Assembly: GCA_017473345.1 (NCBI GenBank)
Contig: JAFULL010000020.1
Location: forward strand, 1-34,419
DNA from: Clostridia bacterium
GTDB taxonomy: Bacteria; Bacillota; Clostridia; Christensenellales; Aristaeellaceae
DNA length: 34,419 bases
Reading direction: 5' to 3'
Below the pieces are notes generated by a model. The model ran no database searches, was not told the origin of the DNA, and worked only from the letters and a program-made list of their open reading frames with translations. Shown piece after piece: positions 6,673-14,403 of this stretch. Made by a program: the position numbers and the translations under genes. Numbering within the stretch: position 1 is the first letter of the stretch; each line of letters begins with the position of its first letter.

Positions 6673-7899
6673 ATGAAAAAGGTACTCGCGATGGTATTGG
6701 CTCTGTGCATGGTTCTCACTGCTTCCATGGCCATGGCCGAGAAGGTGGAGTTCTTCCAGCAGAAGATGGAAGAAGGTCCCCAGAGGGCTTATGCTGAGGT
6801 TCTCGCCCGCTTCCATGCCGAGAATCCCGACATCGAAATCGAAATCAACACCATCCCCGATGCCGGCACCGTGCTGATGCAGCGCATCTCCACCGGCGAC
6901 ATTCCCCCAATCTTCTCTGACTACCCCACCCAGACCCAGTTCAAGGGCAAGGTCAACAACGGCTACATCGAGTGCCTCGAAGGCAACGAGTTCCTCAGCC
7001 GCGTCAACCCCGGCATGATCGAGCTTGGCAAGCACTATGACGGCCAGACCTACGCTCTGCCCCTGAGCCAGAACTACATGGCCATCTTCTACAACATCGA
7101 CATCTTCGAGCAGGTTGGCATCGAAGGCACTCCCAAGACCTGGGAAGAGCTGATCGCTGTGTGCGACAAGCTGGTTGCCGCTGGCGTGGTTCCCTTCTCC
7201 TTCGGCGACAAGGATGCCGGCCGCGTTGGCCACTGCTTCCAGGCCCTGTCTCAGGCCACCTATCCCGGCGTTGTGGATTACGTTGTGTCCGTCGTGAATG
7301 GCGAAGCCACCGTTGCTGACAACGCTGACGCCTTCCGCAAGATCGGCGAGCGCATGCTTAAGCTGCACGAGTATGCTCTGCCCGACTACATGGGCACCGC
7401 TGACACCGTGATGTGGGAGAACTTCGCCACCGGCAAGGCCGCCATGTGCATCACTGGCTCCTACGCCCGCGGCACCATCCTCATCTCCAACCCCGACCTC
7501 AACCTGGGCGCTTTCCCCATCCCCGGCGACGTGTATGACGAGAGCCCCCTGCTGACCGGCATCGACGCCGCTCTGTGCATCTCTGCCGAGGCTACCGAAG
7601 AGCAGAAGGCCGTTGGCCTGAAGTTCCTGGAGTTCATCTCCCGTCCCGAAAATGCTCAGCTGTGGTCTGACATCGACGGCGCTCCCTCCTGCCTGCTGGG
7701 CACCACCTATTCCGATCCCCGCGTAGCTCCCGTGATCGAAAAGGCTGCCACCGGCGTTGTGTGCGACTGGTTTGGCTCCAAGGTGACCACTCAGGTGACC
7801 ACCGAACTGTATCAGGTCGTTCAGGGCCTGCTGCTGGACGGCGATCTGGACGCTTACATCGAGGGCCTGGATGAGGCCATCGAGGCGGCCGCTCTCTAA
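6673..7899 (+). CDS. Sugar ABC transporter substrate-binding protein (family 1)
   Basis: A 408-residue extracytoplasmic binding protein. A signal peptide (K2 K3, hydrophobic 4-19) ends with AMA|E after residue 22. The only cysteine there, C12, is preceded by leucine, so there is no lipobox and the mature protein would be released or held by the permease rather than lipid-anchored. The body shows family-1 features: RFHAENPDIEIEINTIP near 47-63, YALPLSQNYMAIFYNIDIFEQVG near 133, TWEELIAVCDKL near 155 and FATGKAAMCITGSYA near 255. Codon use is very biased (AAG, GGC, CTG), suggesting high expression. The ATG follows AAAGGAGGG. The two permeases follow, with a hairpin between; no ATPase gene is present, so a shared MsmX-type ATPase is expected. 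The sugar is unknown. Confidence 0.9.
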   Translation: MKKVLAMVLALCMVLTASMAMAEKVEFFQQKMEEGPQRAYAEVLARFHAENPDIEIEINTIPDAGTVLMQRISTGDIPPIFSDYPTQTQFKGKVNNGYIECLEGNEFLSRVNPGMIELGKHYDGQTYALPLSQNYMAIFYNIDIFEQVGIEGTPKTWEELIAVCDKLVAAGVVPFSFGDKDAGRVGHCFQALSQATYPGVVDYVVSVVNGEATVADNADAFRKIGERMLKLHEYALPDYMGTADTVMWENFATGKAAMCITGSYARGTILISNPDLNLGAFPIPGDVYDESPLLTGIDAALCISAEATEEQKAVGLKFLEFISRPENAQLWSDIDGAPSCLLGTTYSDPRVAPVIEKAATGVVCDWFGSKVTTQVTTELYQVVQGLLLDGDLDAYIEGLDEAIEAAAL

Positions 7900-7916
7900 T
7901 TCCCTTTCAACCAACC

Positions 7917-7942
7917 GGGCGGCATGGGCAACTGTGCCGCCC
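7917..7942 (+). terminator. Hairpin between binding-protein and permease genes
   Basis: GGGCGGCA (7917-7924) pairs perfectly with TGCCGCCC (7935-7942), followed by TCTTTCAACTTTTTC. This position after a binding-protein gene typically gives partial termination or 3'-end protection, keeping binding protein in excess over permease. Confidence 0.65.
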
Positions 7943-7979
7943 TCTTTCAACTTTTTCTGATTGAAAAGGAGGGACAACT

Positions 7980-8864
7980 GTGCACAAAAAAGTGCTGAAC
8001 AGAGACCGTGCGTCCTTCTTCGTCATCACGCTGCCGGCGCTGCTTTTGTACAGCTTTTTTTACATCTACAGCGTTGTCCTGGGATTTTACTACAGCATGA
8101 CTGACTGGGACGGTCTGTCGCGCAAATTCAATTTTGTCTGGCTGGAAAACTACGGCAAAATTCTCAAAAACAAAGCGTTCTTCAATTCCGTCACCGTTAC
8201 CTTCCGCTACGCCATCCTGATGGTGGTGTTCACCATCGTTATCGGCGTTCTGCTGGCTGTTGCGCTCAACTCGGTCAAGCGCTTCAAAACGTTCTTCAAA
8301 TCCGTCTTTTTCTTCCCCGCCATGATCTCCTCCGTGGCGGTCGCGCTCATCTGGGACCAGGTGTTCATCCGCGCGCTGCCCAACCTTGCGCCCCTGTTTG
8401 GCGTGGCAAACATCGCATCGCCTCTTGGCAACAAGCAGCTGGCGCTGTATGCAGTGCTGTTTGTCAACCTGTGGCAGTCGCTGGCCATGCCTACGGTCAT
8501 CTTCATTGCCGGCATGCAGTCCATTCCTGATGAGCTGTATGAATCCGCCGTGATCGACGGCGCCAGCATGTTTGATCAGTTCCGCTTCGTTACGCTGCCT
8601 TACCTGGTACCCACCATCACCGTAAACGCCATTCTCACCCTCAAGGGCGGCATCACCTCCTTTGACTATGCCAAGGCGCTTACCGGCGGCGGCCCGGCGC
8701 GATCCACCATGCTCATCGGCATCAAAATCTACATCGACGCCTTCGGCGACACGCCCAAGTTCAGCATTGCCAACACGGAATCCGTACTGCTGTTCCTGGT
8801 CATCGCCCTTCTTTCCATCGTTCAGCTCACCATCTCTTCCAGAAGCGGGGTGAACAAGGCATGA
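7980..8864 (+). CDS. Sugar ABC transporter permease (UgpA/MalF type)
   Basis: A 294-residue inner-membrane protein with six predicted membrane segments, first at about 14-34 (FFVITLPALLLYSFFYIYSV). The GTG start at 7980 is chosen because AAAAGGAGGG lies 6-7 nt upstream and no ATG fits. The EAA-type loop ESAVIDGASMFDQFRFVTLPYLVPT (about 190-214) is the cytoplasmic coupling helix that docks on the ATPase. The next permease starts inside the last codons here (ATGA overlap), showing translational coupling. Together with its neighbours it forms a carbohydrate importer of the MalFG class. Confidence 0.9.
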   Translation: MHKKVLNRDRASFFVITLPALLLYSFFYIYSVVLGFYYSMTDWDGLSRKFNFVWLENYGKILKNKAFFNSVTVTFRYAILMVVFTIVIGVLLAVALNSVKRFKTFFKSVFFFPAMISSVAVALIWDQVFIRALPNLAPLFGVANIASPLGNKQLALYAVLFVNLWQSLAMPTVIFIAGMQSIPDELYESAVIDGASMFDQFRFVTLPYLVPTITVNAILTLKGGITSFDYAKALTGGGPARSTMLIGIKIYIDAFGDTPKFSIANTESVLLFLVIALLSIVQLTISSRSGVNKA

Positions 8865-9742
8865 CGTCGGTCAATCCCAAAATGAAAGTTGGCACCTCCA
8901 TGGTGCATAACCGCGGCGAAACCTTCGTGTGGCATTCGCTGCGCAATATCACCCTCGCAGCCGGCCTTCTGCTGATTTTGTTCCCCATGTGGCTGGTTCT
9001 GATCAACTGCTTCAAGTCACTGGAAGAAGCCAGCCAGAGCTTCTTTGCTCTGCCGCAGTCGGTCAACCTTGACAACGTGCGCGAGCTTCTGCAAAGCCAG
9101 AACTACTTCCGCTACGTGGGCAACAGCCTGCTGGTCACCTGCGTGTCCATGGCGGTGGTTGCCGTGTTCATTCCCCTGGTCAGCTACGCCATCGCCCGCA
9201 ACATGCACCGCGGCTATTACCGTTTCCTGTACGTGTACATCATGCTTGGCCTGTTCATTCCTTCGCAGATCATTCTGCTGCCCATCGTCAAGCAGATGTC
9301 GTCGCTGAAGATGCTCAACTCCTGGGGGTTGATTCTGCTCTACATCACCTTCAGCCTCACGCGCGGCGTGTTCCTGTTTGTCAACTACATCCGCGCCCTG
9401 CCCATCGAAATTGAAGAGGCCGCTCAGATCGACGGCTGCACCGTTGTGCAGACCTACTTCCGCATTGTGCTGCACCTCATCAAGCCCATGATCTCCACCC
9501 TGGTCATCATGGACGTGCTGTGGTACTGGAACGACTTCCAGCTGCCGCTGTTCCTGCTGAACCGTTCCCGCGACATGTGGACGCTGCCGCTGTTCCAGTA
9601 CAACTTCAAAACCGAGTACTCCTTCGACTATCCCATGGCCTTCACCGCCTATATCATTTCGCTTTTGCCGGTATTGGTGGTATACTGCTGCTGTCAGAAG
9701 TATATTATCAGCGGCCTGACCGCCGGCGCTGTGAAGAGCTGA
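8861..9742 (+). CDS. Sugar ABC transporter permease (UgpE/MalG type)
   Basis: A 293-residue membrane protein, second half of the heterodimeric permease. It overlaps the previous gene by 4 nt (ATGA). About 30 cytoplasmic residues precede the first membrane span (ITLAAGLLLILFPMWLVLINCF). The coupling motif EEAAQIDGCTVVQTYFRIVLHLIKP (about 187-211) and the following segments are typical of MalG-type subunits. Six spans are predicted. It ends 31 bp before the aldo/keto reductase, so transport and catabolic genes are one transcript. Confidence 0.9.
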   Translation: MTSVNPKMKVGTSMVHNRGETFVWHSLRNITLAAGLLLILFPMWLVLINCFKSLEEASQSFFALPQSVNLDNVRELLQSQNYFRYVGNSLLVTCVSMAVVAVFIPLVSYAIARNMHRGYYRFLYVYIMLGLFIPSQIILLPIVKQMSSLKMLNSWGLILLYITFSLTRGVFLFVNYIRALPIEIEEAAQIDGCTVVQTYFRIVLHLIKPMISTLVIMDVLWYWNDFQLPLFLLNRSRDMWTLPLFQYNFKTEYSFDYPMAFTAYIISLLPVLVVYCCCQKYIISGLTAGAVKS

Positions 9743-9773
9743 TCACCCGATCGACAGAAAGGAAGGAATCACT

Positions 9774-10691
9774 ATGGAAAAACTGCTTCTGGGCAATGTG
9801 CTGCCCGCTTCCCCCATTGCACTGGGCTGCATGCGTATGGCCGGTATGGATGACGCTGCTGCCGAACAGGTTGTATTCACCGCGCTGGAAAACGGCATCG
9901 ACTTTTTTGACCACGCCGATATCTACGGCGGCGGCGAGAGCGAAGAGATTTTCGGCCGTGTGCTGAAGAACAACCCCGGCCTGCGTGAAAAGATCGTGCT
10001 GCAAAGCAAGTGCGGCATCTGCAAGGGCTATTACGATGCCTCCAAAGAACACATTCTGGAGGCCGCCGACGGCATCCTCAAGCGCCTGGGTGTGGATTAT
10101 CTGGACGCGCTGCTGCTGCACCGCCCCGACGCGCTCATGGAGCCCGAAGAAGTGGCCGAAGCCTTTGAAACCCTGCACCGCACCGGCAAGGTACGCTACT
10201 TTGGCGTCAGCAACCAGAACGCCGCTCAGATGGAGCTGCTGGGCGCCTATATGCAGCAGAAGCTCATCATCAACCAGCTGCAGTTCAGCATCGCCCACAC
10301 CGGCCTTGTGGACGCCGGCGTAAACGTAAACATTCACAGCGATCATGCCGTGGTGCGTGACGGCGGCGTGCTGGATTACTGCCGTCTCAATGACATCACC
10401 ATCCAGGCCTGGTCTCCCTTCCAGTACGGCATGTTCAAGGGCGTGTTCCTGGGCAATAACGAGCTCTACCCCGAACTGAATGCCGAGATCCAGAAGATCG
10501 CCGAAGAAAAGGGCGTGACGGATTCCGCCATCGCCGTGGCATGGATCATGTGTCATCCCGCGAAAATCCAGACCATCATCGGCAGCATGAACGCCAAGCG
10601 CATCGCTGATATCGCCAAGGCGCAGGACATCACACTGACCCGCCAGGAGTGGTACCGCCTGTATCTGGCCGCCGGCAATCCCCTGCCGTAA
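9774..10691 (+). CDS. Aldo/keto reductase (YdhF-like)
   Basis: A 305-residue NAD(P)H-dependent oxidoreductase of the AKR barrel fold. The catalytic tetrad is visible: Asp46 and Tyr51 in DHADIYGGG, Lys79 in LQSKCG and His116 in LLLHRPD. GVSN near 146 and an IIGSMN coenzyme-binding loop near 266 are also family marks. It follows the sugar permeases closely with a GGAAGGAA ribosome site, so it probably oxidises or reduces the imported sugar or a derived aldehyde. It is only distantly similar to the Fe-S aldo/keto reductase at 17536, so the two are not a recent duplication. Confidence 0.9.
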   Translation: MEKLLLGNVLPASPIALGCMRMAGMDDAAAEQVVFTALENGIDFFDHADIYGGGESEEIFGRVLKNNPGLREKIVLQSKCGICKGYYDASKEHILEAADGILKRLGVDYLDALLLHRPDALMEPEEVAEAFETLHRTGKVRYFGVSNQNAAQMELLGAYMQQKLIINQLQFSIAHTGLVDAGVNVNIHSDHAVVRDGGVLDYCRLNDITIQAWSPFQYGMFKGVFLGNNELYPELNAEIQKIAEEKGVTDSAIAVAWIMCHPAKIQTIIGSMNAKRIADIAKAQDITLTRQEWYRLYLAAGNPLP

Positions 10692-10709
10692 GTCAAGGGA
10701 GGGATCCCT

Positions 10710-12131
10710 GTGCAATTGAAAGCAAGGGTCGAACAGTGGTTTCAGGACCACCGAAGCGAACTGGTGGACGAGCTGCTGCAGCTGGTGTCCATTCCCAGTG
10801 TGACCGCTTACGGGCAGGATGGCCTTCCCTATGGCCGCGCCTGTCACGAAGCCATGGATCATTTTGAGCAGTTAGCAAAGCGCATGGGCTTTGACGTTCA
10901 GCGCGACGGCGATCATGTCATCAGCGCCGGTCCGACTGTTGATCCGGCAAAGAAAACCCTCGGCCTGTGGGCACATCTGGACGTTGTGCCGCCGGGAAAC
11001 GGCTGGCTGTTTGCGCCGTTTACTCCCGTGCTGAAAGAGGGTTACGTCATTGGCCGTGGCTCGGACGACAACAAAAGCGCTGCTGTGGGAACGATCTTCC
11101 TGCTGCGCTGTCTGCGCGAGCTGGGCATTGATCCCGGCTGCAACGTAAAGGTGTTCTGCGGCTGCGATGAGGAATGCGGCAGCCGCGGCGTAGCTGACTA
11201 TGTCAGCCGCCACTCCTGCCCGGATTTCTCCATCGTGCCGGACTGTGGTTTCCCGGTCTGCCACGGCGAGAAAGGCATCATCACGGTCGCCTTCCGCTCG
11301 CAGCAGCGCGTAAGCAGTGCGATCATCAGCCTTTCCGGCGGTGTGGCTGCAAACGTCATTCCTGATACGGCACAGGCCGTGCTGGCCAGAACCCCGCAGC
11401 TGGAAGCAGCTGTATCCGGCCGCAGCGACGCCGAAGTGCTGGAGGACCGGATCATCATCACCGCACACGGCACATCCGGCCACGCCGGTTTCCCGATAAA
11501 CTGCACCAATGCTGTCAAGGTGCTCATCGACACGCTGCTTGCAGACGGGCTGGTGAGTGCTGAAGATGCCTCCGTCCTGCGCTTTGTGCAGGACGTCAAC
11601 CACGACTGCTATGCCACTGCGCTGGGCGCCGCTATGCAGGACGAGCCCTCCGGTTCACTCACCTGCGCCGGAACCATCCTCAGCCTTGAAGATGGTTTCC
11701 CCTGCATCACCGCCAACATCCGCTACTGTGTGACCGCCGACGGCGGCCAGATCCACAGCAGTCTTTCCAAAGCCGCCGCTGAGGGCGGATACGATATCGC
11801 ATCCTTTAGCGACAGCGCACCCAACTACTTCCCCAAGGACGATCCGCTGGTCGATGCTCTCACCGGTGTGTACAATGACTTCACCGGCGACAGCAAGCAG
11901 CCCTACATCATGAGCGGCGGCACCTACGCCCGTCAGCTGCCGCGCGCGTTGGGTTTTGGCATCGGCAGCATGCAGCCGCGCTGTCCCCTTCTGCCGGAAG
12001 GTCACGGCGGCGCGCATCTGCCGGATGAATGCCTGCATGTGGATACCTGGCTGCGGGCGCTCGCCATTCTCACTCTGGGCGTAATTGAAGCTTGCAGTAT
12101 CCTATCATCAACCGATCAACAGGAGGTTTGA
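10710..12131 (+). CDS. M20-family metallopeptidase (dipeptidase PepV-like)
   Basis: A 473-residue cytoplasmic di-zinc amidohydrolase/peptidase. The GTG start is supported by AAGGGAGGGAT 5-6 nt upstream. Metal and catalytic residues are all present: His89 and catalytic Asp91 (AHLDVV), Asp120 (RGSDDNK), Glu154-Glu155 (GCDEECGS), Asp178 (VPDCGF) and a C-terminal histidine in EGHGGAHLPDE. A dimerisation-type insert between about 190 and 340 fits the family. Members cleave dipeptides, acyl-amino acids or related amides. Its place within a sugar operon is unusual and suggests a substrate with an amide or amino-acid conjugate, but this is inference. It ends 4 nt before the next start codon, with that gene's AGGAGG inside its last codons. 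Confidence 0.88.
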   Translation: MQLKARVEQWFQDHRSELVDELLQLVSIPSVTAYGQDGLPYGRACHEAMDHFEQLAKRMGFDVQRDGDHVISAGPTVDPAKKTLGLWAHLDVVPPGNGWLFAPFTPVLKEGYVIGRGSDDNKSAAVGTIFLLRCLRELGIDPGCNVKVFCGCDEECGSRGVADYVSRHSCPDFSIVPDCGFPVCHGEKGIITVAFRSQQRVSSAIISLSGGVAANVIPDTAQAVLARTPQLEAAVSGRSDAEVLEDRIIITAHGTSGHAGFPINCTNAVKVLIDTLLADGLVSAEDASVLRFVQDVNHDCYATALGAAMQDEPSGSLTCAGTILSLEDGFPCITANIRYCVTADGGQIHSSLSKAAAEGGYDIASFSDSAPNYFPKDDPLVDALTGVYNDFTGDSKQPYIMSGGTYARQLPRALGFGIGSMQPRCPLLPEGHGGAHLPDECLHVDTWLRALAILTLGVIEACSILSSTDQQEV

Positions 12132-12135
12132 ATTC

Positions 12136-13116
12136 ATGAATAAGAGAGAACGAGTCCTGGCCGTGCTTGACAAAAAGCCTGTGGACCATATTCCTGCTTC
12201 CTTCTGGTTTCACTTTATCCGCCCCGAAGACGCCGTGGGCGAAGGCTGCGTGAAGGCGCATCTGGACTACTACCGCGCCACCGACGTCGACTTTATCAAG
12301 ATCATGTCCGACGGTCTGGGCTACCCGCTGAAGGTGACCATCACCCGTGCTGACGACTGGTTCAAGGTTCAGCCCCTGCCCCACGATGATCCCTTCTACA
12401 CCGAAAGCATCAACCGCTGCCGCCGCATCAACGAAGAGCTGAACGGCGAATGCTGCACCTTCTACAACATGTTCTCCCCCTTCAACGTGGTGCGCGAGCG
12501 CGACGTGTTCACCCCTGAATGCCTGGCCGGCCGTTCCTGGGACGAAACCGTCATGGCTCACCTGAAGGAGAACGAGGCTGCTCTCATCCACGCCATGAAC
12601 GTCATCGGCGAGGATCTGGCCTATCTGGCCCGCATGGTGATCACCGAAGGTCACTGCGACGGCATCTATCAGAGCGTGCAGGGCGCTGAAAAGGGCCGCA
12701 TGAGCGCTGAGGAATACAGCCGCATCGTTACCCCCGGCGAAATGAAGATCATCAACGCCGCCAACGAAGTGAGCAATCACAACATTCTGCACATGTGCTC
12801 CTGGGCCGGCAACCCCAACCACCTGTCCTACTGGAAGGACTACCCCCTGTGCGTGAAGAACTGGGGCTGCGGCGTGGAAGGCGTTTCGATGGCTGAAGGC
12901 AAAGACCTGTTTGAAGGCGCCGTGCTGCTGGGCGGCATGGACAACCGCCGCGACCATCCGCTGTATGCCGGTACCAAGGAAGAAATCCAGGCTGCCGTTG
13001 CCGACGTGCTCAGGCAGATGGACGGCACTCCCTTCCTGATGGGCGCCGACTGCACCGTGCCTCCGGATATCGACTTTGACCACATCCGCTGGGTGCTGGA
13101 AGCCCTGCGTGCATAA
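12136..13116 (+). CDS. URO-D-fold protein, methyltransferase-like (MtaA/CmuA branch)
   Basis: A 326-residue protein of the uroporphyrinogen-decarboxylase superfamily; the start MNKRERVLAVLDKKPVDHIP is the usual opening of the non-haem branch. The ATG follows AGGAGGTTTGAATTC. It keeps H219-M-C221 (NILHMCSW) and C306 (GADCTVPPD), matching the His-x-Cys...Cys zinc site of corrinoid methyltransferases such as MtaA and CmuA, and it is not a typical HemE. Those enzymes move methyl groups to or from corrinoid or thiol carriers. No corrinoid protein (DxHxxG) or reductive activator is in the window. Many sugar operons of gut bacteria carry such genes with no assigned role. It is last in the operon and followed by a strong terminator. 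The fold is secure; methyl transfer is inference. Confidence 0.8.
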   Translation: MNKRERVLAVLDKKPVDHIPASFWFHFIRPEDAVGEGCVKAHLDYYRATDVDFIKIMSDGLGYPLKVTITRADDWFKVQPLPHDDPFYTESINRCRRINEELNGECCTFYNMFSPFNVVRERDVFTPECLAGRSWDETVMAHLKENEAALIHAMNVIGEDLAYLARMVITEGHCDGIYQSVQGAEKGRMSAEEYSRIVTPGEMKIINAANEVSNHNILHMCSWAGNPNHLSYWKDYPLCVKNWGCGVEGVSMAEGKDLFEGAVLLGGMDNRRDHPLYAGTKEEIQAAVADVLRQMDGTPFLMGADCTVPPDIDFDHIRWVLEALRA

Positions 13117-13122
13117 AATCAC

Positions 13123-13152
13123 AAAAAGGCCGGGAGGTTCCGGCCTTTTTCT
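13123..13152 (+). terminator. Rho-independent terminator of the sugar operon
   Basis: AAAAAGGCCGG (13123-13133) pairs perfectly with CCGGCCTTTTT (13140-13150), six-base loop, T tract at the end. It closes the operon and separates it from the next regulator. Confidence 0.9.
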
Positions 13153-13202
13153 TTGCATCATTTGGTTTTGTAAAATCTTTTCAGGAGCGTTATTTCCAGT
13201 CA

Positions 13203-13246
13203 TTGCATTCAGTTTATGCCAATGATATAATGATATATACATCATT
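13203..13246 (+). promoter_or_regulatory. Promoter and operator of the hybrid regulator
   Basis: TTGCAT (13203-13208), 17-bp spacer, TATAAT (13226-13231). An 18-bp palindrome with one mismatch pair (AATGATATA / TACATCATT, 13229-13246) overlaps the -10 and start region and would suit autoregulation. Confidence 0.65.
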
Positions 13247-13268
13247 TTATACGCTCCCGGAGGATATT

Positions 13269-14381
13269 TTGAGTACTTCTGATTCACCAGTCAAAACACC
13301 GCTGTATCTGGATTTGTACCGAAAGCTGTGCGAGAAGATCGAAAGCGGCGAATATGCGGTTGGTTCCAAAATCCCCAGCGAACAGGAAATCACCGAAGAA
13401 TACGGCGTCAGCCGCATTACCAGCAAGCATGCGCTGGAACAGCTGGTCAGCGAAGGGTTTATCAAGCGTTTTCCGGGCAAAGGCACGTTTGTTCAGTCAA
13501 ATACTGCCATTGCCGTACATCCCATATCTGCAGCCGCGCACGCACCGGCTGACGAAAAGCCCAATATGATCGGTATCGTCATGGAGAGTCTTTCCAGCGA
13601 TTTCGGCGGTGAGATCCTGATGGGCATCGAGCAGAAATGCGCCGAACTTGGCTATTCTGCCATTGTCAAATTCAGCTACGGCAAAGAAGAGCGCGAGGCC
13701 GAATGCATCCGCGAACTGCTCGCAGCCGGGGTGAGGGGCATTGTGATGATGTGCGTATATAACGAGGTATACAGCCCCATCATTATGAAACTTTCACTGG
13801 AAGGCTTCCCGCTGATCTTTCTGGACCGCTATCTCAAAGGCCTGCCCATCCCCTTTGTGGGCGCGGATCATCTGACGGCGGCCCGCCAGCTCACCGGCGA
13901 GCTGATCGCCCGTGGCCACACGCATCTTGCCCTTGCGATGTTTGAAGAGTCCGGCATCACCAGCAGCGCTGCAGACCGTGTGAACGGCTATATGGAAACC
14001 TGCCTGAAGCACAATCTGTCTTGCAGAGATGCGCGCATCGTGGTCGCTCGCGAAAGCATCCATCAACCGTCTCAGGAAGAACGCACAGAAAACATTCGCA
14101 AAATCCATCAGTTCCTTCAGGAAAACCCCGAAACCACGGCCATCCTCGCCATGTCGGCCCGTGTGGGTGTGATCGTGCTGGAGGCCGTCGCCGGAACCAA
14201 TATCAAAGTTGTCGCATCTTTCGATGGCCCGCAGCATGCGTTCCAGACCCCCTGCGACCTGCTGTACGTCTCACAGAATCAGCTGCTGATGGGCAGCACC
14301 GTCTGCCAGCAGCTGATCAGCATCATCAATGGTCAGGAAGTGCCGCACGTCACATACATTCCCCATCTTCTGCACTCATAA
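13269..14381 (+). CDS. GntR-LacI hybrid transcriptional regulator (AraR-like)
   Basis: A 370-residue regulator. The TTG start at 13269 is preferred: GGAGG lies 5 nt upstream, and any earlier start would lie inside the promoter. Residues ~8-75 are a GntR-type winged helix (PLYLDLYRKLCEKIESGEY, IPSEQEITEEYGVSRITSK, FIKRFPGKGTFV). After a linker, ~95-370 is a periplasmic-binding-protein-like sugar sensor (IGIVMESLSSDFGGEILMG, FLDRYLKGLPIPFVGADH). This architecture is known from the arabinose repressor AraR, where sugar binding releases DNA. It starts a unit with alpha-mannosidase and Fe-S aldo/keto reductase, so a mannose-containing glycan product is a likely inducer, by inference. Confidence 0.85.
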   Translation: MSTSDSPVKTPLYLDLYRKLCEKIESGEYAVGSKIPSEQEITEEYGVSRITSKHALEQLVSEGFIKRFPGKGTFVQSNTAIAVHPISAAAHAPADEKPNMIGIVMESLSSDFGGEILMGIEQKCAELGYSAIVKFSYGKEEREAECIRELLAAGVRGIVMMCVYNEVYSPIIMKLSLEGFPLIFLDRYLKGLPIPFVGADHLTAARQLTGELIARGHTHLALAMFEESGITSSAADRVNGYMETCLKHNLSCRDARIVVARESIHQPSQEERTENIRKIHQFLQENPETTAILAMSARVGVIVLEAVAGTNIKVVASFDGPQHAFQTPCDLLYVSQNQLLMGSTVCQQLISIINGQEVPHVTYIPHLLHS

Positions 14382-14403
14382 CGCACAGTAAGGAGTTTTT
14401 GCC

